Positions 1-7,934 are shown, counted from the stretch's first letter. The stretch: DNA of 63,559 nucleotides from an uncultured Parabacteroides sp. (GCA_934725305.1 CAKVBA010000011.1:1-63559); one strand, 5' to 3'. Notes: generated from the letters alone by a model not told the origin. Numbers and translations: made by a program.

Positions 1-1341
1 ACGATGAGTTTAATCGGGAAAATACGGGAACGTCTGCCGGTTAACTCAGATTGAAGGAATTAAATGACTATCCCTAATTTAAATCGCTCTCCAAACTTTA
101 TGGCTAATTGCTGCGAGATAGTAGCCCAGTTAGCCAATGGCATGGTCCACTTCTTCCGTATATTGCGGTATGCAAGATAAACCAGTTTTTCAAGGGCTGT
201 ATCCGATGGGAACACGCCCTTGTTCTTTGTAACCTTACGTATCTGTCTGTGATAACCTTCAACAGTATTTGTAGTATATATAAGTTTACGTATTGCCGGA
301 GTATATTGGAAGTATTCAGACAACTTATCCCAGTTCTCCTGCCAGGACCTGATAACGATAGGATACTGTTCACCCCATTTTTCATCCAGCTTGAGAAGTT
401 CATTCTCTGCAGATTCTTTATTTACAGCCTGGTAGACGCATTTTAAATCCTTAAGGAATTCCTTCTGATTTTTGGAGCCTACATACTTAATGGAATTACG
501 TATCAGATGTACTATACAAAGCTGTACGACAGTGTTAGGATAAACACTTTGAATGGCTTCAGGAAAACCCTTCAGACCATCTATACAGGCTATGAGAATA
601 TCTTCCACTCCACGATTCTGAAGATCTGTCAGGACACTAAGCCAGAAGTTAGCACCTTCATTTTTAGATACATACATACCAAGAAGTTCTTTGTGCCCAT
701 CCTTATTAATACCTAATACATTATAGATTGCACGGGATACTGCACAACCGCGTTCATCTGTCACTTTATAGTGAATGGCATCCATCCAGACTATTGGATA
801 AACTGAATCCAACATACGGGATTTCCATGCCTTTATTTCCGGAAGTACACGGTCGGTTATGGCACTAATTGTATCTGCAGAAACACGATTACCAAGGTTT
901 TCTTCCATCCAATCACTGATTTCCCTTGTACTGTTTCCCATTGCATAAAGACCTATTATACGGTCTGCAACTCCTTCGGCAAGAATTGTCTCGCGTTTTT
1001 TTATAAACTGAGGTTCAAAACTTGAATTACGGTCACGAGGGGTGGAAACTGTAATCTCACCCAATGAAGTCTGCACCTGCTTCTGCATCTTACCATTACG
1101 GCGGTTACCCAATTGGCGTTCTGAGTCTGTAAGATGGGCATCCATCTCACCTTCCAAGGCGGCATTTAGGATACTTTCCAATAAAGGAGCAAATGCACCA
1201 TCTTTACCTAACAAAGGCTTACCTGCTTTAAGTTGTTCGATTGCCTTGTTCTTGATACTTTCAAAATCAAATTCTTCTTTCATAAATAAACTGTGTTAGC
1301 AAAGTTAATATTTTATTTCTTTGCTGACACAGTTTATTTTA
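1..1341 (-). mobile_element. IS256-type insertion sequence, one end outside the window
   Basis: The element comprises the transposase at 60-1283 plus its upstream end near 1340. A strong inverted pair lies just upstream of the start codon: 1284-1304 (AAATAAACTGTGTTAGCAAA...) and 1319-1339, which matches its reverse complement at 20 of 21 bases. The outer half is probably the terminal repeat; the inner half may be a copy that acts as an operator or hairpin. No matching terminal repeat appears in bases 1-59, so the other end is probably beyond the window. The element ends where the remnant of a BF3164-type gene begins. Confidence 0.75.
60..1283 (-). CDS. IS256 (mutator-type) transposase
   Basis: 407 aa, the usual length for the IS256 family. 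The DDE triad is visible: D168 in VWMDAIHYK, D235 in CIDGLKGF and E342 in TNTVEGYHRQIRK. The C-terminal TTNTVEGYHRQIRKVTKNKG block is diagnostic of the family. The protein catalyses cut-and-paste or copy-out transposition in the cytoplasm. The ATG at 1283 sits directly inside the inverted repeat at 1284-1339, so the promoter is probably carried by the IS end. The frame is intact and the element may be active. Confidence 0.93.
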   Translation of the reverse strand: MKEEFDFESIKNKAIEQLKAGKPLLGKDGAFAPLLESILNAALEGEMDAHLTDSERQLGNRRNGKMQKQVQTSLGEITVSTPRDRNSSFEPQFIKKRETILAEGVADRIIGLYAMGNSTREISDWMEENLGNRVSADTISAITDRVLPEIKAWKSRMLDSVYPIVWMDAIHYKVTDERGCAVSRAIYNVLGINKDGHKELLGMYVSKNEGANFWLSVLTDLQNRGVEDILIACIDGLKGFPEAIQSVYPNTVVQLCIVHLIRNSIKYVGSKNQKEFLKDLKCVYQAVNKESAENELLKLDEKWGEQYPIVIRSWQENWDKLSEYFQYTPAIRKLIYTTNTVEGYHRQIRKVTKNKGVFPSDTALEKLVYLAYRNIRKKWTMPLANWATISQQLAIKFGERFKLGIVI

Positions 1342-1932
1342 CATACTTCCACAATCAGGATAAAAATGCCTGAGAACGGCACTTACTTTACGAAAACGCT
1401 CTTCCTTACAGAGAAGCACCTCGATTTGAAATGGATTGATTTTTACCCGAAAATTTCAGCAGATAAAAGATATTTGACATCAATTTATTCAGGAGTAATA
1501 TGTGCAAATGAAAATAAAAATACTATAGCTTTTGGGTATAGACATTTCGATGGAGTCTCTTTTTATTCAATGAGTGGTGAATTGAAAAAAGCAATATTTT
1601 TTACTGAACCTATTTTGCCTAAATTGTCATTGGATTTTTCAGGTGTTTCAAATAAGTATCCAGTCTATTTTTCAAAAATATATGGAACGCCAGATCGTTG
1701 TTACTTGATGAGAATAGGAAGAAGCTTAGATGATATATTGAATGGGAGTGGTTTGAAATCTACTATTATTGAGTTTGATTGGGAAGGTACGACATTGAAT
1801 GCTTTTCAATTTGATAATATATTGTCTTCTTTTTGTGTGGATGAAAATGGAGAATATCTTTATGGAGTATATTCAAGTGATAGTGTTGAAGATCCTTATG
1901 TCCATTTACTAAAATTTGAAATAAGAAAATGA
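1342..1932 (+). pseudogene. BF3164-type six-bladed propeller lipoprotein, 5' end lost to the IS256 element
   Basis: About 196 codons of the C-terminal part remain, including the family-like stretches NTIAFGYRHFDGVSFY, PKLSLDFSGV, PVYFSKIYGTPDRCYL and SSFCVDENGEYLYGV. There is no start codon or signal peptide: the frame runs straight out of the IS terminal repeat, so the IS256 element has removed the first half. A related, complete gene lies at 5862-6863 on the other strand. The stop overlaps the next start (ATGA, 1929-1932), showing it was once the upstream gene of a coupled pair. Base composition is AT-rich compared with the housekeeping genes. Confidence 0.75.
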
Positions 1933-2173
1933 ATAAACTTTTGTATATTTTACTATCTATATTTATCTTATTGGATATATTTCTAATTTTTAGAAATATG
2001 ATCTTAATGTAATTAACATACCAATAAAAAGTTTTGGAATACAAAGTAGAGATCTTATAGGTTCTCATATTTTTGTTATGAATAGAAAGTGGGTAGTTGA
2101 GAGATTATTTTTTGTTGGGAAGAATAATCATTATATGTTAGATGAGTTTCTTTATTCTTTAAAGAGATCTTAA
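1929..2173 (+). pseudogene. relic of a small membrane-anchored redoxin-like protein (frameshifted)
   Basis: Too short to be obvious as an open frame. Starting at ATG 1929 it reads MNKLLYILLSIFILLDIFLIF, a membrane anchor, then meets a stop at 2010. In the +1 frame coding continues from about 2000 with YDLNVINIPIKSFGIQSR, then GSHIFVMNRKWVVERLFFVG and DEFLYSLKRS up to the stop at 2171-2173. The tail resembles the C-terminal end of the thioredoxin-like partner proteins found beside BF3164-type lipoproteins (inference from family memory). No CxxC survives, so an internal deletion as well as the frameshift is likely. Confidence 0.5.
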
Positions 2174-2195
2174 ATAAGGAATAAAGAAGAAGAGT

Positions 2196-2560
2196 GTGGG
2201 AAAGGCACGAGCGACTCATCAGGAAGATCCGACGCGTCCGACAACAGTTGCCAGCTTCCTGTCGTATGACAGCGATATCTGCAAAATAACTGATGTGATT
2301 GCCTGGAACCAGTATTTCGGCTGGTATGGAGGTTCTCCCTCCGATATGGGGAAATGGCTGGACGCCAATCATAAGGCGCATCCGGATTATAAAATCGGTA
2401 TCAGTGAATACGGTGCAGGTGCCAGTATTTATCATCAGCAGGACTCTATTAAACCTGGTGTTGCTTCAGGCTGGTGGCATCCGGAAAACTTCCAGACTTT
2501 CTATCATATGGGTAACTGGGAGGCTATTGCAGAACGTCCGTTTGTGTGGGGATCGTTTAT
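2196..2560 (+). pseudogene. glycoside hydrolase family 2 beta-galactosidase fragment
   Basis: The fragment keeps the part of the GH2 TIM barrel that includes HQEDPTRPTTVASFLS, IAWNQYFGWYGG and the nucleophile block KIGISEYGAGASIYHQ, where the Glu is the expected catalytic nucleophile, followed by ERPFVWGSFI. There is no N-terminal sugar-binding or immunoglobulin-like domain upstream, and the frame is broken at 2561, exactly where a MITE-like element begins; after that the residues no longer fit GH2. So both ends are missing. GC is higher than in the relics just upstream, which suggests a different origin from the 1342-2173 block. Confidence 0.85.
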
Positions 2561-2753
2561 CCCAATTCGGTCATTAGATTACAATTCTTGTTGGTACTTG
2601 TTTTGAGCAGATTGCAATGGCTGCGTTGAAGGCATAGCGGGCTATGTCGAAACGCAGGCGGAAGCAAGATACCAAAAGAAGTGCTGACAAGAGTTGGAAA
2701 GAATAAAAATATTCATCTGTCTTACTTTTTTCGTTCTAATGACCGATTTGGGT
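2561..2753. mobile_element. 193-bp MITE-like element inserted in the GH2 gene
   Basis: Left end CCCAATTCGGTCATTAG (2561-2577) and right end CTAATGACCGATTTGGG (2737-2753 region) are inverted repeats with one mismatch. A 5-bp direct repeat TTTAT lies directly outside both ends (2556-2560 and 2754-2758), the expected target duplication. The interior has no gene but can fold: GCGTT, GCATAGC and GGG are followed by CTATGTC and AACGC (about 2622-2656). The same ends occur at 24509, 39264, 55574-55640 and 63342. I do not recognise the parent transposon. Confidence 0.75.
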
Positions 2754-2796
2754 TTATTCAGAAAGCGTTGAAGTTGGGTTAAATCCTGGTTAAACG

Positions 2797-2827
2797 GAAA
2801 GAGTCCGGTGCAATACCGAACTCTTTC
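2797..2827. terminator. hairpin between the GH2 relic and GH92
   Basis: GAAAGAGT (2797-2804) pairs with ACTCTTTC (2820-2827) and an inner CGGT pairs with ACCG, leaving a five-base loop. The hairpin is strong but no long T run follows on either strand. It lies downstream of both the GH2 relic (+) and GH92 (-). The rest of the stretch 2754-2902 shows no gene. Confidence 0.55.
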
Positions 2828-2902
2828 TATAACTGGATAATGTTTAACTTGTCCAACTTTTTGGGGTTACTTCACTTTAAGATTTAATGAAGTAATTACT
2901 TA

Positions 2903-5164
2903 TTAGGGATGTTGATTACCCATTGTAAATTCAAGTTTGCCGCCCTTGATAATGTCTTCGTGACTGATGAACGGAGTTTCCAGGCGTTTGCTATTCAGTT
3001 TTATCTCTTGGATGTACTTATTAGTTGCACTGTTGTTGTTGACAGCGATCTCGAAGATTCCTCCTTCAACCTTCAACTTTGCACGGGTAACCATCGGACG
3101 TCCCAAAGTGTAAACAGGAATGCCCGGACAAACCTGATAGAATCCCAAAACACTCATAACATACCATGCAGACATTTGACCACAGTCTTCATTACCGATG
3201 ATACCATCCGGCTGGTTGGTGTAGAAGTTCTGCATGATGAAGTCCAGTCTTTCCTGACCTTTCCAGGGAGAATCTGTCCAGTTGTAGAGATAAGCCATGT
3301 GGTGACTTGGCTCGTTGCCGTGTGCATACTGGCCGATCAAGCCTGTGATATCGCCTGATGCTTCAGCTCCGTCAATCTGTGAAGAGGTCGTAAACAGTGT
3401 ATCCAGGCGTGTTTCCAGCTCTTTCTTGCCACCAATTGCATCGATGAAGTTGTCCATATCATGAGGTACGAAGAAACTCCACTGAAAAGCGTTACCTTCT
3501 GTGTAGTCACTCTTCATGTGAGAAGAGTAACGAGGGTTAAATGGAGTGCGGAATGAACCGTCGCCCATCACACCACGCATCATCTTTGTCTCAGGATCTA
3601 GATAGCGTTTGTAATATTCAGCTTTCTTGGCATACTCTTTAGCCAGTTCCATGTTACCCGCTTTAGCGGCAATCTGAGATACACACCAATCGTAGTAGGC
3701 CATTTCCAATCCCCAAGATACAGATTCAGGAACTGAATCAGCCGGGACAAAACCATATTTCTCTTTATAATAGGGATGTTTTGTAATCAGATCCAATTCG
3801 CGAGTGTCTTTGAACTTTTCAGCTAAGTCTTCGCGATAGACAGAAGAGCGAGCAGCAGCTTCGGACCATTCGTTCAAATCTCCTTCTACCAAGTTCTTAC
3901 AAACCAAGTCGGCCAAGATTGAGGTTGCCGGATAACCCACCATGCAGCCGGTATAGCTTGACGCCAACGGCCATTTAGGTAGAATGCCTCCTTCTTTGTA
4001 GCCATGTACCATTACATTTCCCCAATCTGCAGCCAATTCCGGATGTAAGATGGTCATCAGCGGATGCAAAGCACGGAATGTATCCCACAATGAGAATACC
4101 GAGTAGTTGGTGTAGCCCGCTTCAGCTCTGTGCACCTTTTTGTCCATACCCAAATAGCGGCCATCCACATCTTGGTAAGCGAAAGGAGCTATCATGCTAT
4201 GATACAAAGCTGTGTAGAAGTTGATGTTGACAGCCGGATCGAAGGTTTCGATTTGAATAGCATTCAAAGCCTTGTTCCATAATTCGGCAGATTGATTACG
4301 AGTTTCCTCGAAGTTCCAGCCGGGCAATTCTGCTTCCATGTTTTTTTGTGCACCTTCTGTGTCCACCATAGAAAGAGCAACTTTGGCATACAACGGTTCG
4401 GCCTTTTCTGCAAACTTATAGTGGAACTTCAAGTCCTTTTCTGTGTTCAGGCGTAAGAACAAAGAGTCTGAACGCTGTTTGCCATCAATATACTGGTAAA
4501 CAGTCTCTATGGGTTCAGAGAAGGTGATGCGATAGGATACAGAATGGAAATGTGCCCACCCTTGTGTTTTGATAGTACCTTCAACCGTAGAGTCGTTGAC
4601 AAACAGATATTCGTTATTTATCAGTTTATGACCCCAGTTCGGCTGCAGAATATGACCCAAGTCGAGCAAAACGCGACGTTCTTTATTATTCTTGTAAGTG
4701 TATTTGTGGAAACCTACACGTTCCGTACTGGTCAGCTCAACATCTACATCGAAATTGTCGAGATGTACCGCATAGAAGCCCGGAGTTGCCTTTTCTGTCT
4801 GTTTGCTGAACGTGGCAATCGGTTTGATAGAATCTTCGCCAGAATAGGGGAGTAACGCTACATCACCCAAGTCGCCGATACCTGTGCCGGAAAGGTGTGT
4901 ATGACTGAATCCGTAGATCTGATTGTCATCATGGTGATAACCACTGCTGGCATCCCATCCAAGAATGTGAGTGTCAGGGCTTAATTGGACCATTGCAAAC
5001 GGACGAGTAGCACCCGGAAAGGTGTGTCCGTGAAATCCTGTACCGATAAACGGATCGACATGCTCTATATTGTTACACAGCGTGTCTGTTGCAGGAGTCT
5101 GGCTGCATCCTGCCATGAGGCCAAGTATAGCAGCAGCCTGTAAGAATATAACCGTTCTTTTCAC
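2903..5164 (-). CDS. GH92 alpha-mannosidase, lipoprotein
   Basis: 753 aa, normal for glycoside hydrolase family 92, calcium-dependent exo-alpha-mannosidases that trim N-glycans or mannans. The N-terminus MKRTVIFLQAAAILGLMAGC is a lipoprotein signal with Cys20 as the lipidation site, so the enzyme is membrane-anchored, in the periplasm or at the cell surface. Family motifs seen: EHVDPFIGTGFHGHTFPGA near the N-terminus, YGFSHTHLSGTG, GNEPSHHMAYLYNW and GNEDCGQMSAWYVMSVLGFY, the last two carrying the acidic active-site residues. The gene stands alone with no SusC/SusD pair beside it. A TATATTTG box lies at 5209-5216. Confidence 0.95.
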   Translation of the reverse strand: MKRTVIFLQAAAILGLMAGCSQTPATDTLCNNIEHVDPFIGTGFHGHTFPGATRPFAMVQLSPDTHILGWDASSGYHHDDNQIYGFSHTHLSGTGIGDLGDVALLPYSGEDSIKPIATFSKQTEKATPGFYAVHLDNFDVDVELTSTERVGFHKYTYKNNKERRVLLDLGHILQPNWGHKLINNEYLFVNDSTVEGTIKTQGWAHFHSVSYRITFSEPIETVYQYIDGKQRSDSLFLRLNTEKDLKFHYKFAEKAEPLYAKVALSMVDTEGAQKNMEAELPGWNFEETRNQSAELWNKALNAIQIETFDPAVNINFYTALYHSMIAPFAYQDVDGRYLGMDKKVHRAEAGYTNYSVFSLWDTFRALHPLMTILHPELAADWGNVMVHGYKEGGILPKWPLASSYTGCMVGYPATSILADLVCKNLVEGDLNEWSEAAARSSVYREDLAEKFKDTRELDLITKHPYYKEKYGFVPADSVPESVSWGLEMAYYDWCVSQIAAKAGNMELAKEYAKKAEYYKRYLDPETKMMRGVMGDGSFRTPFNPRYSSHMKSDYTEGNAFQWSFFVPHDMDNFIDAIGGKKELETRLDTLFTTSSQIDGAEASGDITGLIGQYAHGNEPSHHMAYLYNWTDSPWKGQERLDFIMQNFYTNQPDGIIGNEDCGQMSAWYVMSVLGFYQVCPGIPVYTLGRPMVTRAKLKVEGGIFEIAVNNNSATNKYIQEIKLNSKRLETPFISHEDIIKGGKLEFTMGNQHP

Positions 5165-5208
5165 TGTTTATTTTTTTGATTTAGTTGGTAATTTGCTTCA
5201 TCTTGCTA

Positions 5209-5216
5209 CAAATATA
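5209..5216 (-). promoter_or_regulatory. -7 box of the GH92 promoter
   Basis: TATATTTG on the minus strand, matching the Bacteroidetes consensus TAnnTTTG, 45 bp upstream of the GH92 start at 5164. Confidence 0.6.
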
Positions 5217-5330
5217 CTATAAAAACCCGTTGGCGGGATTAAATGGTAAGAACAAATTGTTGTTCCATCCAATCATCCTGAGACTCTATAGACTTGTCTA
5301 TGTCCCACTTTTTGAAGACAGCTCTTATCT

Positions 5331-5711
5331 TCATACCGCAAATATTTGATAATGGCTATCCCTAATGTAATATTTCAAAATATGCATTTCTAGTTTGTCA
5401 TCATCATTAGGATAGGGATAATTGAATACTAAAACATCATTTCGTTTTATATTCCTAAATCCCAGTATACGATAAATCCCGGGTTGCTCATTTCTCATTA
5501 ACGCATATATATTATATAAACGAGGACCGATTATAGGTTTCAAAACCAAAACATAATCATTGATTGTCAATGTAGGTTCCATAGATCTACTAGGAATTCT
5601 AAATGTTGCAAATACTAGAACTTTTAGTAGAAACCATAAAACAGCAATCATGCATAATAAAAAAACTACATTTATAATCTGTTTACCCCAATTCTTTACT
5701 TGTAAAATCAT
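5331..5711 (-). pseudogene. signal peptidase I (S26), truncated before the catalytic lysine
   Basis: 126 aa against roughly 170-240 for related enzymes. A membrane segment (about residues 12-35) is followed by FRIPSRSMEPTLTINDYVLV, where Ser43 of SMEPT is the nucleophile. The protein continues through KRNDVLVFNYPYPN and LEMHILKYYI and then changes to an unrelated tail and a stop. In the family the segment after YYI supplies the general-base lysine (KRC.GLPGD), which is missing here. It should therefore be inactive unless the lysine is supplied otherwise. The start overlaps the stop of the small lipoprotein (ATGA), so it is the last gene of the NVEALA operon. Whether the loss is recent decay or a selected non-catalytic form cannot be told from one sequence. 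Confidence 0.75.
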
Positions 5712-5860
5712 TCAACTAATATATTGTCGGGAAATACAATTGGCTTTTCCTTGAAATGACGTAATTCTTCCTCCAACTTTTTATCATGTGCACTTTTTTC
5801 TGTGCAACCAGCACAGAAAAGCATTCCTAAAGTCAATATCAAATAAAGAATACGAAGCAT
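5708..5860 (-). CDS. 50-aa lipoprotein of the NVEALA operon
   Basis: The ATG is at 5860, one base after the stop of the propeller gene, and the TGA overlaps the signal-peptidase start. The product begins MLRILYLILTLGMLFCAGC, a lipoprotein signal with Cys19 as lipidation site, and continues TEKSAHDKKLEEELRHFKEK then PIVFPDNILVE. The mature part is only about 32 residues, charged and probably helical. Its tail resembles the start of longer redoxin lipoproteins found in similar loci (recalled, not checked), so it may be a trimmed version. The tight coupling on both sides supports translation. Confidence 0.7.
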   Translation of the reverse strand: MLRILYLILTLGMLFCAGCTEKSAHDKKLEEELRHFKEKPIVFPDNILVE

Positions 5861-5861
5861 A

Positions 5862-6863
5862 TCATGAAAGACCTTTTAGTTTATAAACAAGTAAATTGTC
5901 CTCGGGGTCTCCATCCGGAATAACACCATAAAGTGTGAATGTCTTTTCATCTACAGCAAAATAAATCGGACGTTTACCTTTTAAAATAAACCTTTTAACT
6001 GTATTTCCGTCCATGTCATATACTTCAAGATGGGCTTCACGCCATAAGTTGGCTCTATGTTCATTCTCTGTTACTCCCATAAACATAGCATATAAATAAC
6101 GCTTACCTAAATATGCGTCAATATAACTTATCTTATCTTCACCCGGTCTTTCTGCGATATTGGTTGGTTCTATGTAATCGTATTTCACACTCTTAACGAG
6201 GTTAAATTGAGTATCCATAAAATCAATCTGTTTCTTGTATTTATAGCAAAAAACAATTCGACGGTCATTTGCATATACTTCTCCTCTATTCGGGTCTATA
6301 AAAGGATCCATTATATTAGGATTTCTGTATTTCCATGATTTCTTAGGTGTTTCGTCTGTAATGGAACATAAATAGACATAAGGACCTGTATATTGTGCAT
6401 CCACAACAAATAAGGAATCATTAATAAGAGAAGCATCACTTAATATATTTATATATTGTGTCTTTAAAGTGTCTTTTGGTATTGAAATCCCATCTTTATT
6501 GATTGAGTATCTATAAAATGAAAAGTTATCTATTATCATCAAATCAGGTAAAGAGGTTCTCACCAGCCATGGAAGGGTAAACTCTTCCGGACCTTCTCCC
6601 ATTTTTCCAAAAACATATTTCAATTCATTTGTAGTCAGATCATATATATGGAACATACGATCTCTCAACTTTTCATCATTCTGTAAAATCAAGAAAGGAT
6701 GTTTGATTTCTATTCGGAAAGGAGAACTGATCTCTTTCAACGGCATCAGTTCCGATTCTAATATTTCTTCTTTTGAGAAATGAGGATCTTTTTCGCTCGT
6801 AAGATTACAGGATGTCATCAATACGAACAGCAGAGTGAAGACTAAATGAAACTGTTTAATCAT
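5862..6863 (-). CDS. BF3164-type six-bladed beta-propeller lipoprotein
   Basis: 333 aa. The start chosen is the ATG at 6863 because it gives a clean lipoprotein signal, MIKQFHLVFTLLFVLMTSC, ending in a lipobox Cys; the frame is open to 6926 but that would bury the signal. The body is rich in beta strands with repeats such as YDLTTNELKYVFG, GEGPEEF, RIVFCYKYKKQID and LYAMFMG, as in TolB-like or NHL-like six-bladed propellers of the BF3164 family. Function is not known. It lies 83 bp after the NVEALA gene and 1 bp before the small lipoprotein, so all four genes are probably one transcript. It is related to the headless copy at 1342-1932. Confidence 0.82.
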   Translation of the reverse strand: MIKQFHLVFTLLFVLMTSCNLTSEKDPHFSKEEILESELMPLKEISSPFRIEIKHPFLILQNDEKLRDRMFHIYDLTTNELKYVFGKMGEGPEEFTLPWLVRTSLPDLMIIDNFSFYRYSINKDGISIPKDTLKTQYINILSDASLINDSLFVVDAQYTGPYVYLCSITDETPKKSWKYRNPNIMDPFIDPNRGEVYANDRRIVFCYKYKKQIDFMDTQFNLVKSVKYDYIEPTNIAERPGEDKISYIDAYLGKRYLYAMFMGVTENEHRANLWREAHLEVYDMDGNTVKRFILKGKRPIYFAVDEKTFTLYGVIPDGDPEDNLLVYKLKGLS

Positions 6864-6946
6864 GGCAATTATTTTTAAAAGTTTATACATAAAGGAGGTT
6901 GAAATATCATTAAAGATTTTAAGCACATCCTTTTTATTATATTCAA

Positions 6947-7225
6947 TTAATCAGAAGTTTCATTACAATAGTTCACATCTAATTTGTATGGGATTTCCCA
7001 AGTTTGTTGGCATTGACCATTAACACAAAATGGAATAACACGTCTCTCTCCGTTACTTAGTTCTGTTTTTTGACAAGCGGGGAAAATACCCCTTCCTTTT
7101 GCTATAGCATTTAAATTTTCAAACGTCAAATCTGAGTTTGTTGCATTATATGTTCTTTGGCTGAAGTTCCATGCACTTATAGCTGCAAAAGCAACAATTG
7201 TTACTATACTTAAAATCTTTTTCAT
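6947..7225 (-). CDS. NVEALA-family secreted peptide
   Basis: 92 aa. A signal-like helix (residues 4-20) is followed by TYNATNSDLTFENLNAIAKG; residues 36-42 (ENLNAIA) occupy the place of the NVEALA motif that names this Bacteroidetes family. The downstream part has four cysteines (51, 67, 72, 87), suited to two disulfides. The motif contains A40-I41-A42, an A-x-A signal-peptidase I site placed about 20 residues after the hydrophobic helix. With a signal peptidase in the same operon, cleavage after Ala42 giving a peptide of 50 residues is a plausible hypothesis. The role of the family is not established as far as I know. Confidence 0.8.
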   Translation of the reverse strand: MKKILSIVTIVAFAAISAWNFSQRTYNATNSDLTFENLNAIAKGRGIFPACQKTELSNGERRVIPFCVNGQCQQTWEIPYKLDVNYCNETSD

Positions 7226-7479
7226 AAAAACATTTTATTATTTTAAACTATTATGTGATTTTTTTAAGAAATTCAGAAAAATCAAATATCTATATTTTAT
7301 TCGATTTTTTAAAAAGTTGATGATAAATAATTGATTAACACACCTCCTTTCTTTTTGTGATTGCAATTCGTTGGCAGAACTAAAATTATAAAAAAACCTT
7401 ACAGCTTTATGCAATATTCGCGAAAAATCTCGACACCTACAAGCTTCTTGTCGAAAATTTTTAGCGAATAAGGGAATAT

Positions 7480-7635
7480 GAGGCTGAATTCCAAATAACT
7501 ATTTGGATGTAGTCTCGAAAGGTGCAAAAATGTAAGGCACTGAGAATGATACCGACAGAAATTTACTATATAGTTTTAATGACTGAGGTCGAATTCCGAT
7601 AACAGCGTAGCTGTTTGCAATTATGACATACCACC
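7480..7635 (+). repeat. 120-bp inverted-end element, copy A, with half hairpin
   Basis: The conserved right half, 7584-7635, reads TGAGGTCGAATTCCGATA then CAGCGTAGCTG and TTTGCAATTATGACATACCACC, very close to copies at 8161, 24155 (inverted) and 34070. The left half, from about 7517, is diverged but keeps GGTGCAAAAATG and ATACCGACAGAAATTTAC, as in the copy at 33999. Just before it, 7480-7515 carries CCAAATAACTATTTGGATGTAG, a short palindrome shared with 44210. The stretch 7226-7480 is AT-rich and holds the presumed NVEALA promoter but no gene that I can see. Confidence 0.6.
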
Positions 7636-7714
7636 ATAATCTCTTGTCAAAACGAAATAATTACCCATTCCCAGCGGAACACCTTCTTAATTGTTTCTAT
7701 ATAAAATACAATAA

Positions 7715-7934
7715 GCCTGCGAGCAGCTGGGAAGCTATTAACTCAGCTAAAACGGAGTAATCTATTTTCGGAAATTGGAAGCCTACCCAATTCCAACGGA
7801 GTGCTTACTCAATCCGAACGGAGTGCCTACCCAATTTCAGAAAAGTCCCTACCCTTTTTTTTAAAACTCTATAGACTAATTCCGGGAAGTCTATAGACCT
7901 TTGAAAGACAGTCTATATTCTTGTTTTATAGGGC
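7715..7934 (+). repeat. 22-bp degenerate tandem array 1 (about ten units)
   Basis: Ten consecutive 22-bp units can be laid out without gaps from 7715. Units at 7781, 7803 and 7825 start GCCTACCCAAT or GCTTACTCAAT and end ACGGAGT, ACGGAGT and GAAAAGT. The unit at 7847 starts CCCTACCC; units at 7869, 7891 and 7913 start CTATAGAC, CTATAGAC and CTATATTC. Most units have a CTA or CTTA near the start and AGT at the end. The array matches 38913-39088 unit by unit. It is non-coding; 22 is not a multiple of three. Confidence 0.8.

Noticed and set aside
5340..5360. IS256 remnant at the broken end of the signal peptidase
   Set aside because: CTATCCCTAAT is shared with the IS256 end at 69-79, but the flanks do not match, so it is probably chance.
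7715..7934. Possible CRISPR array
   Set aside because: Units are adjacent with no spacers, they are degenerate, and no cas genes are in the window.
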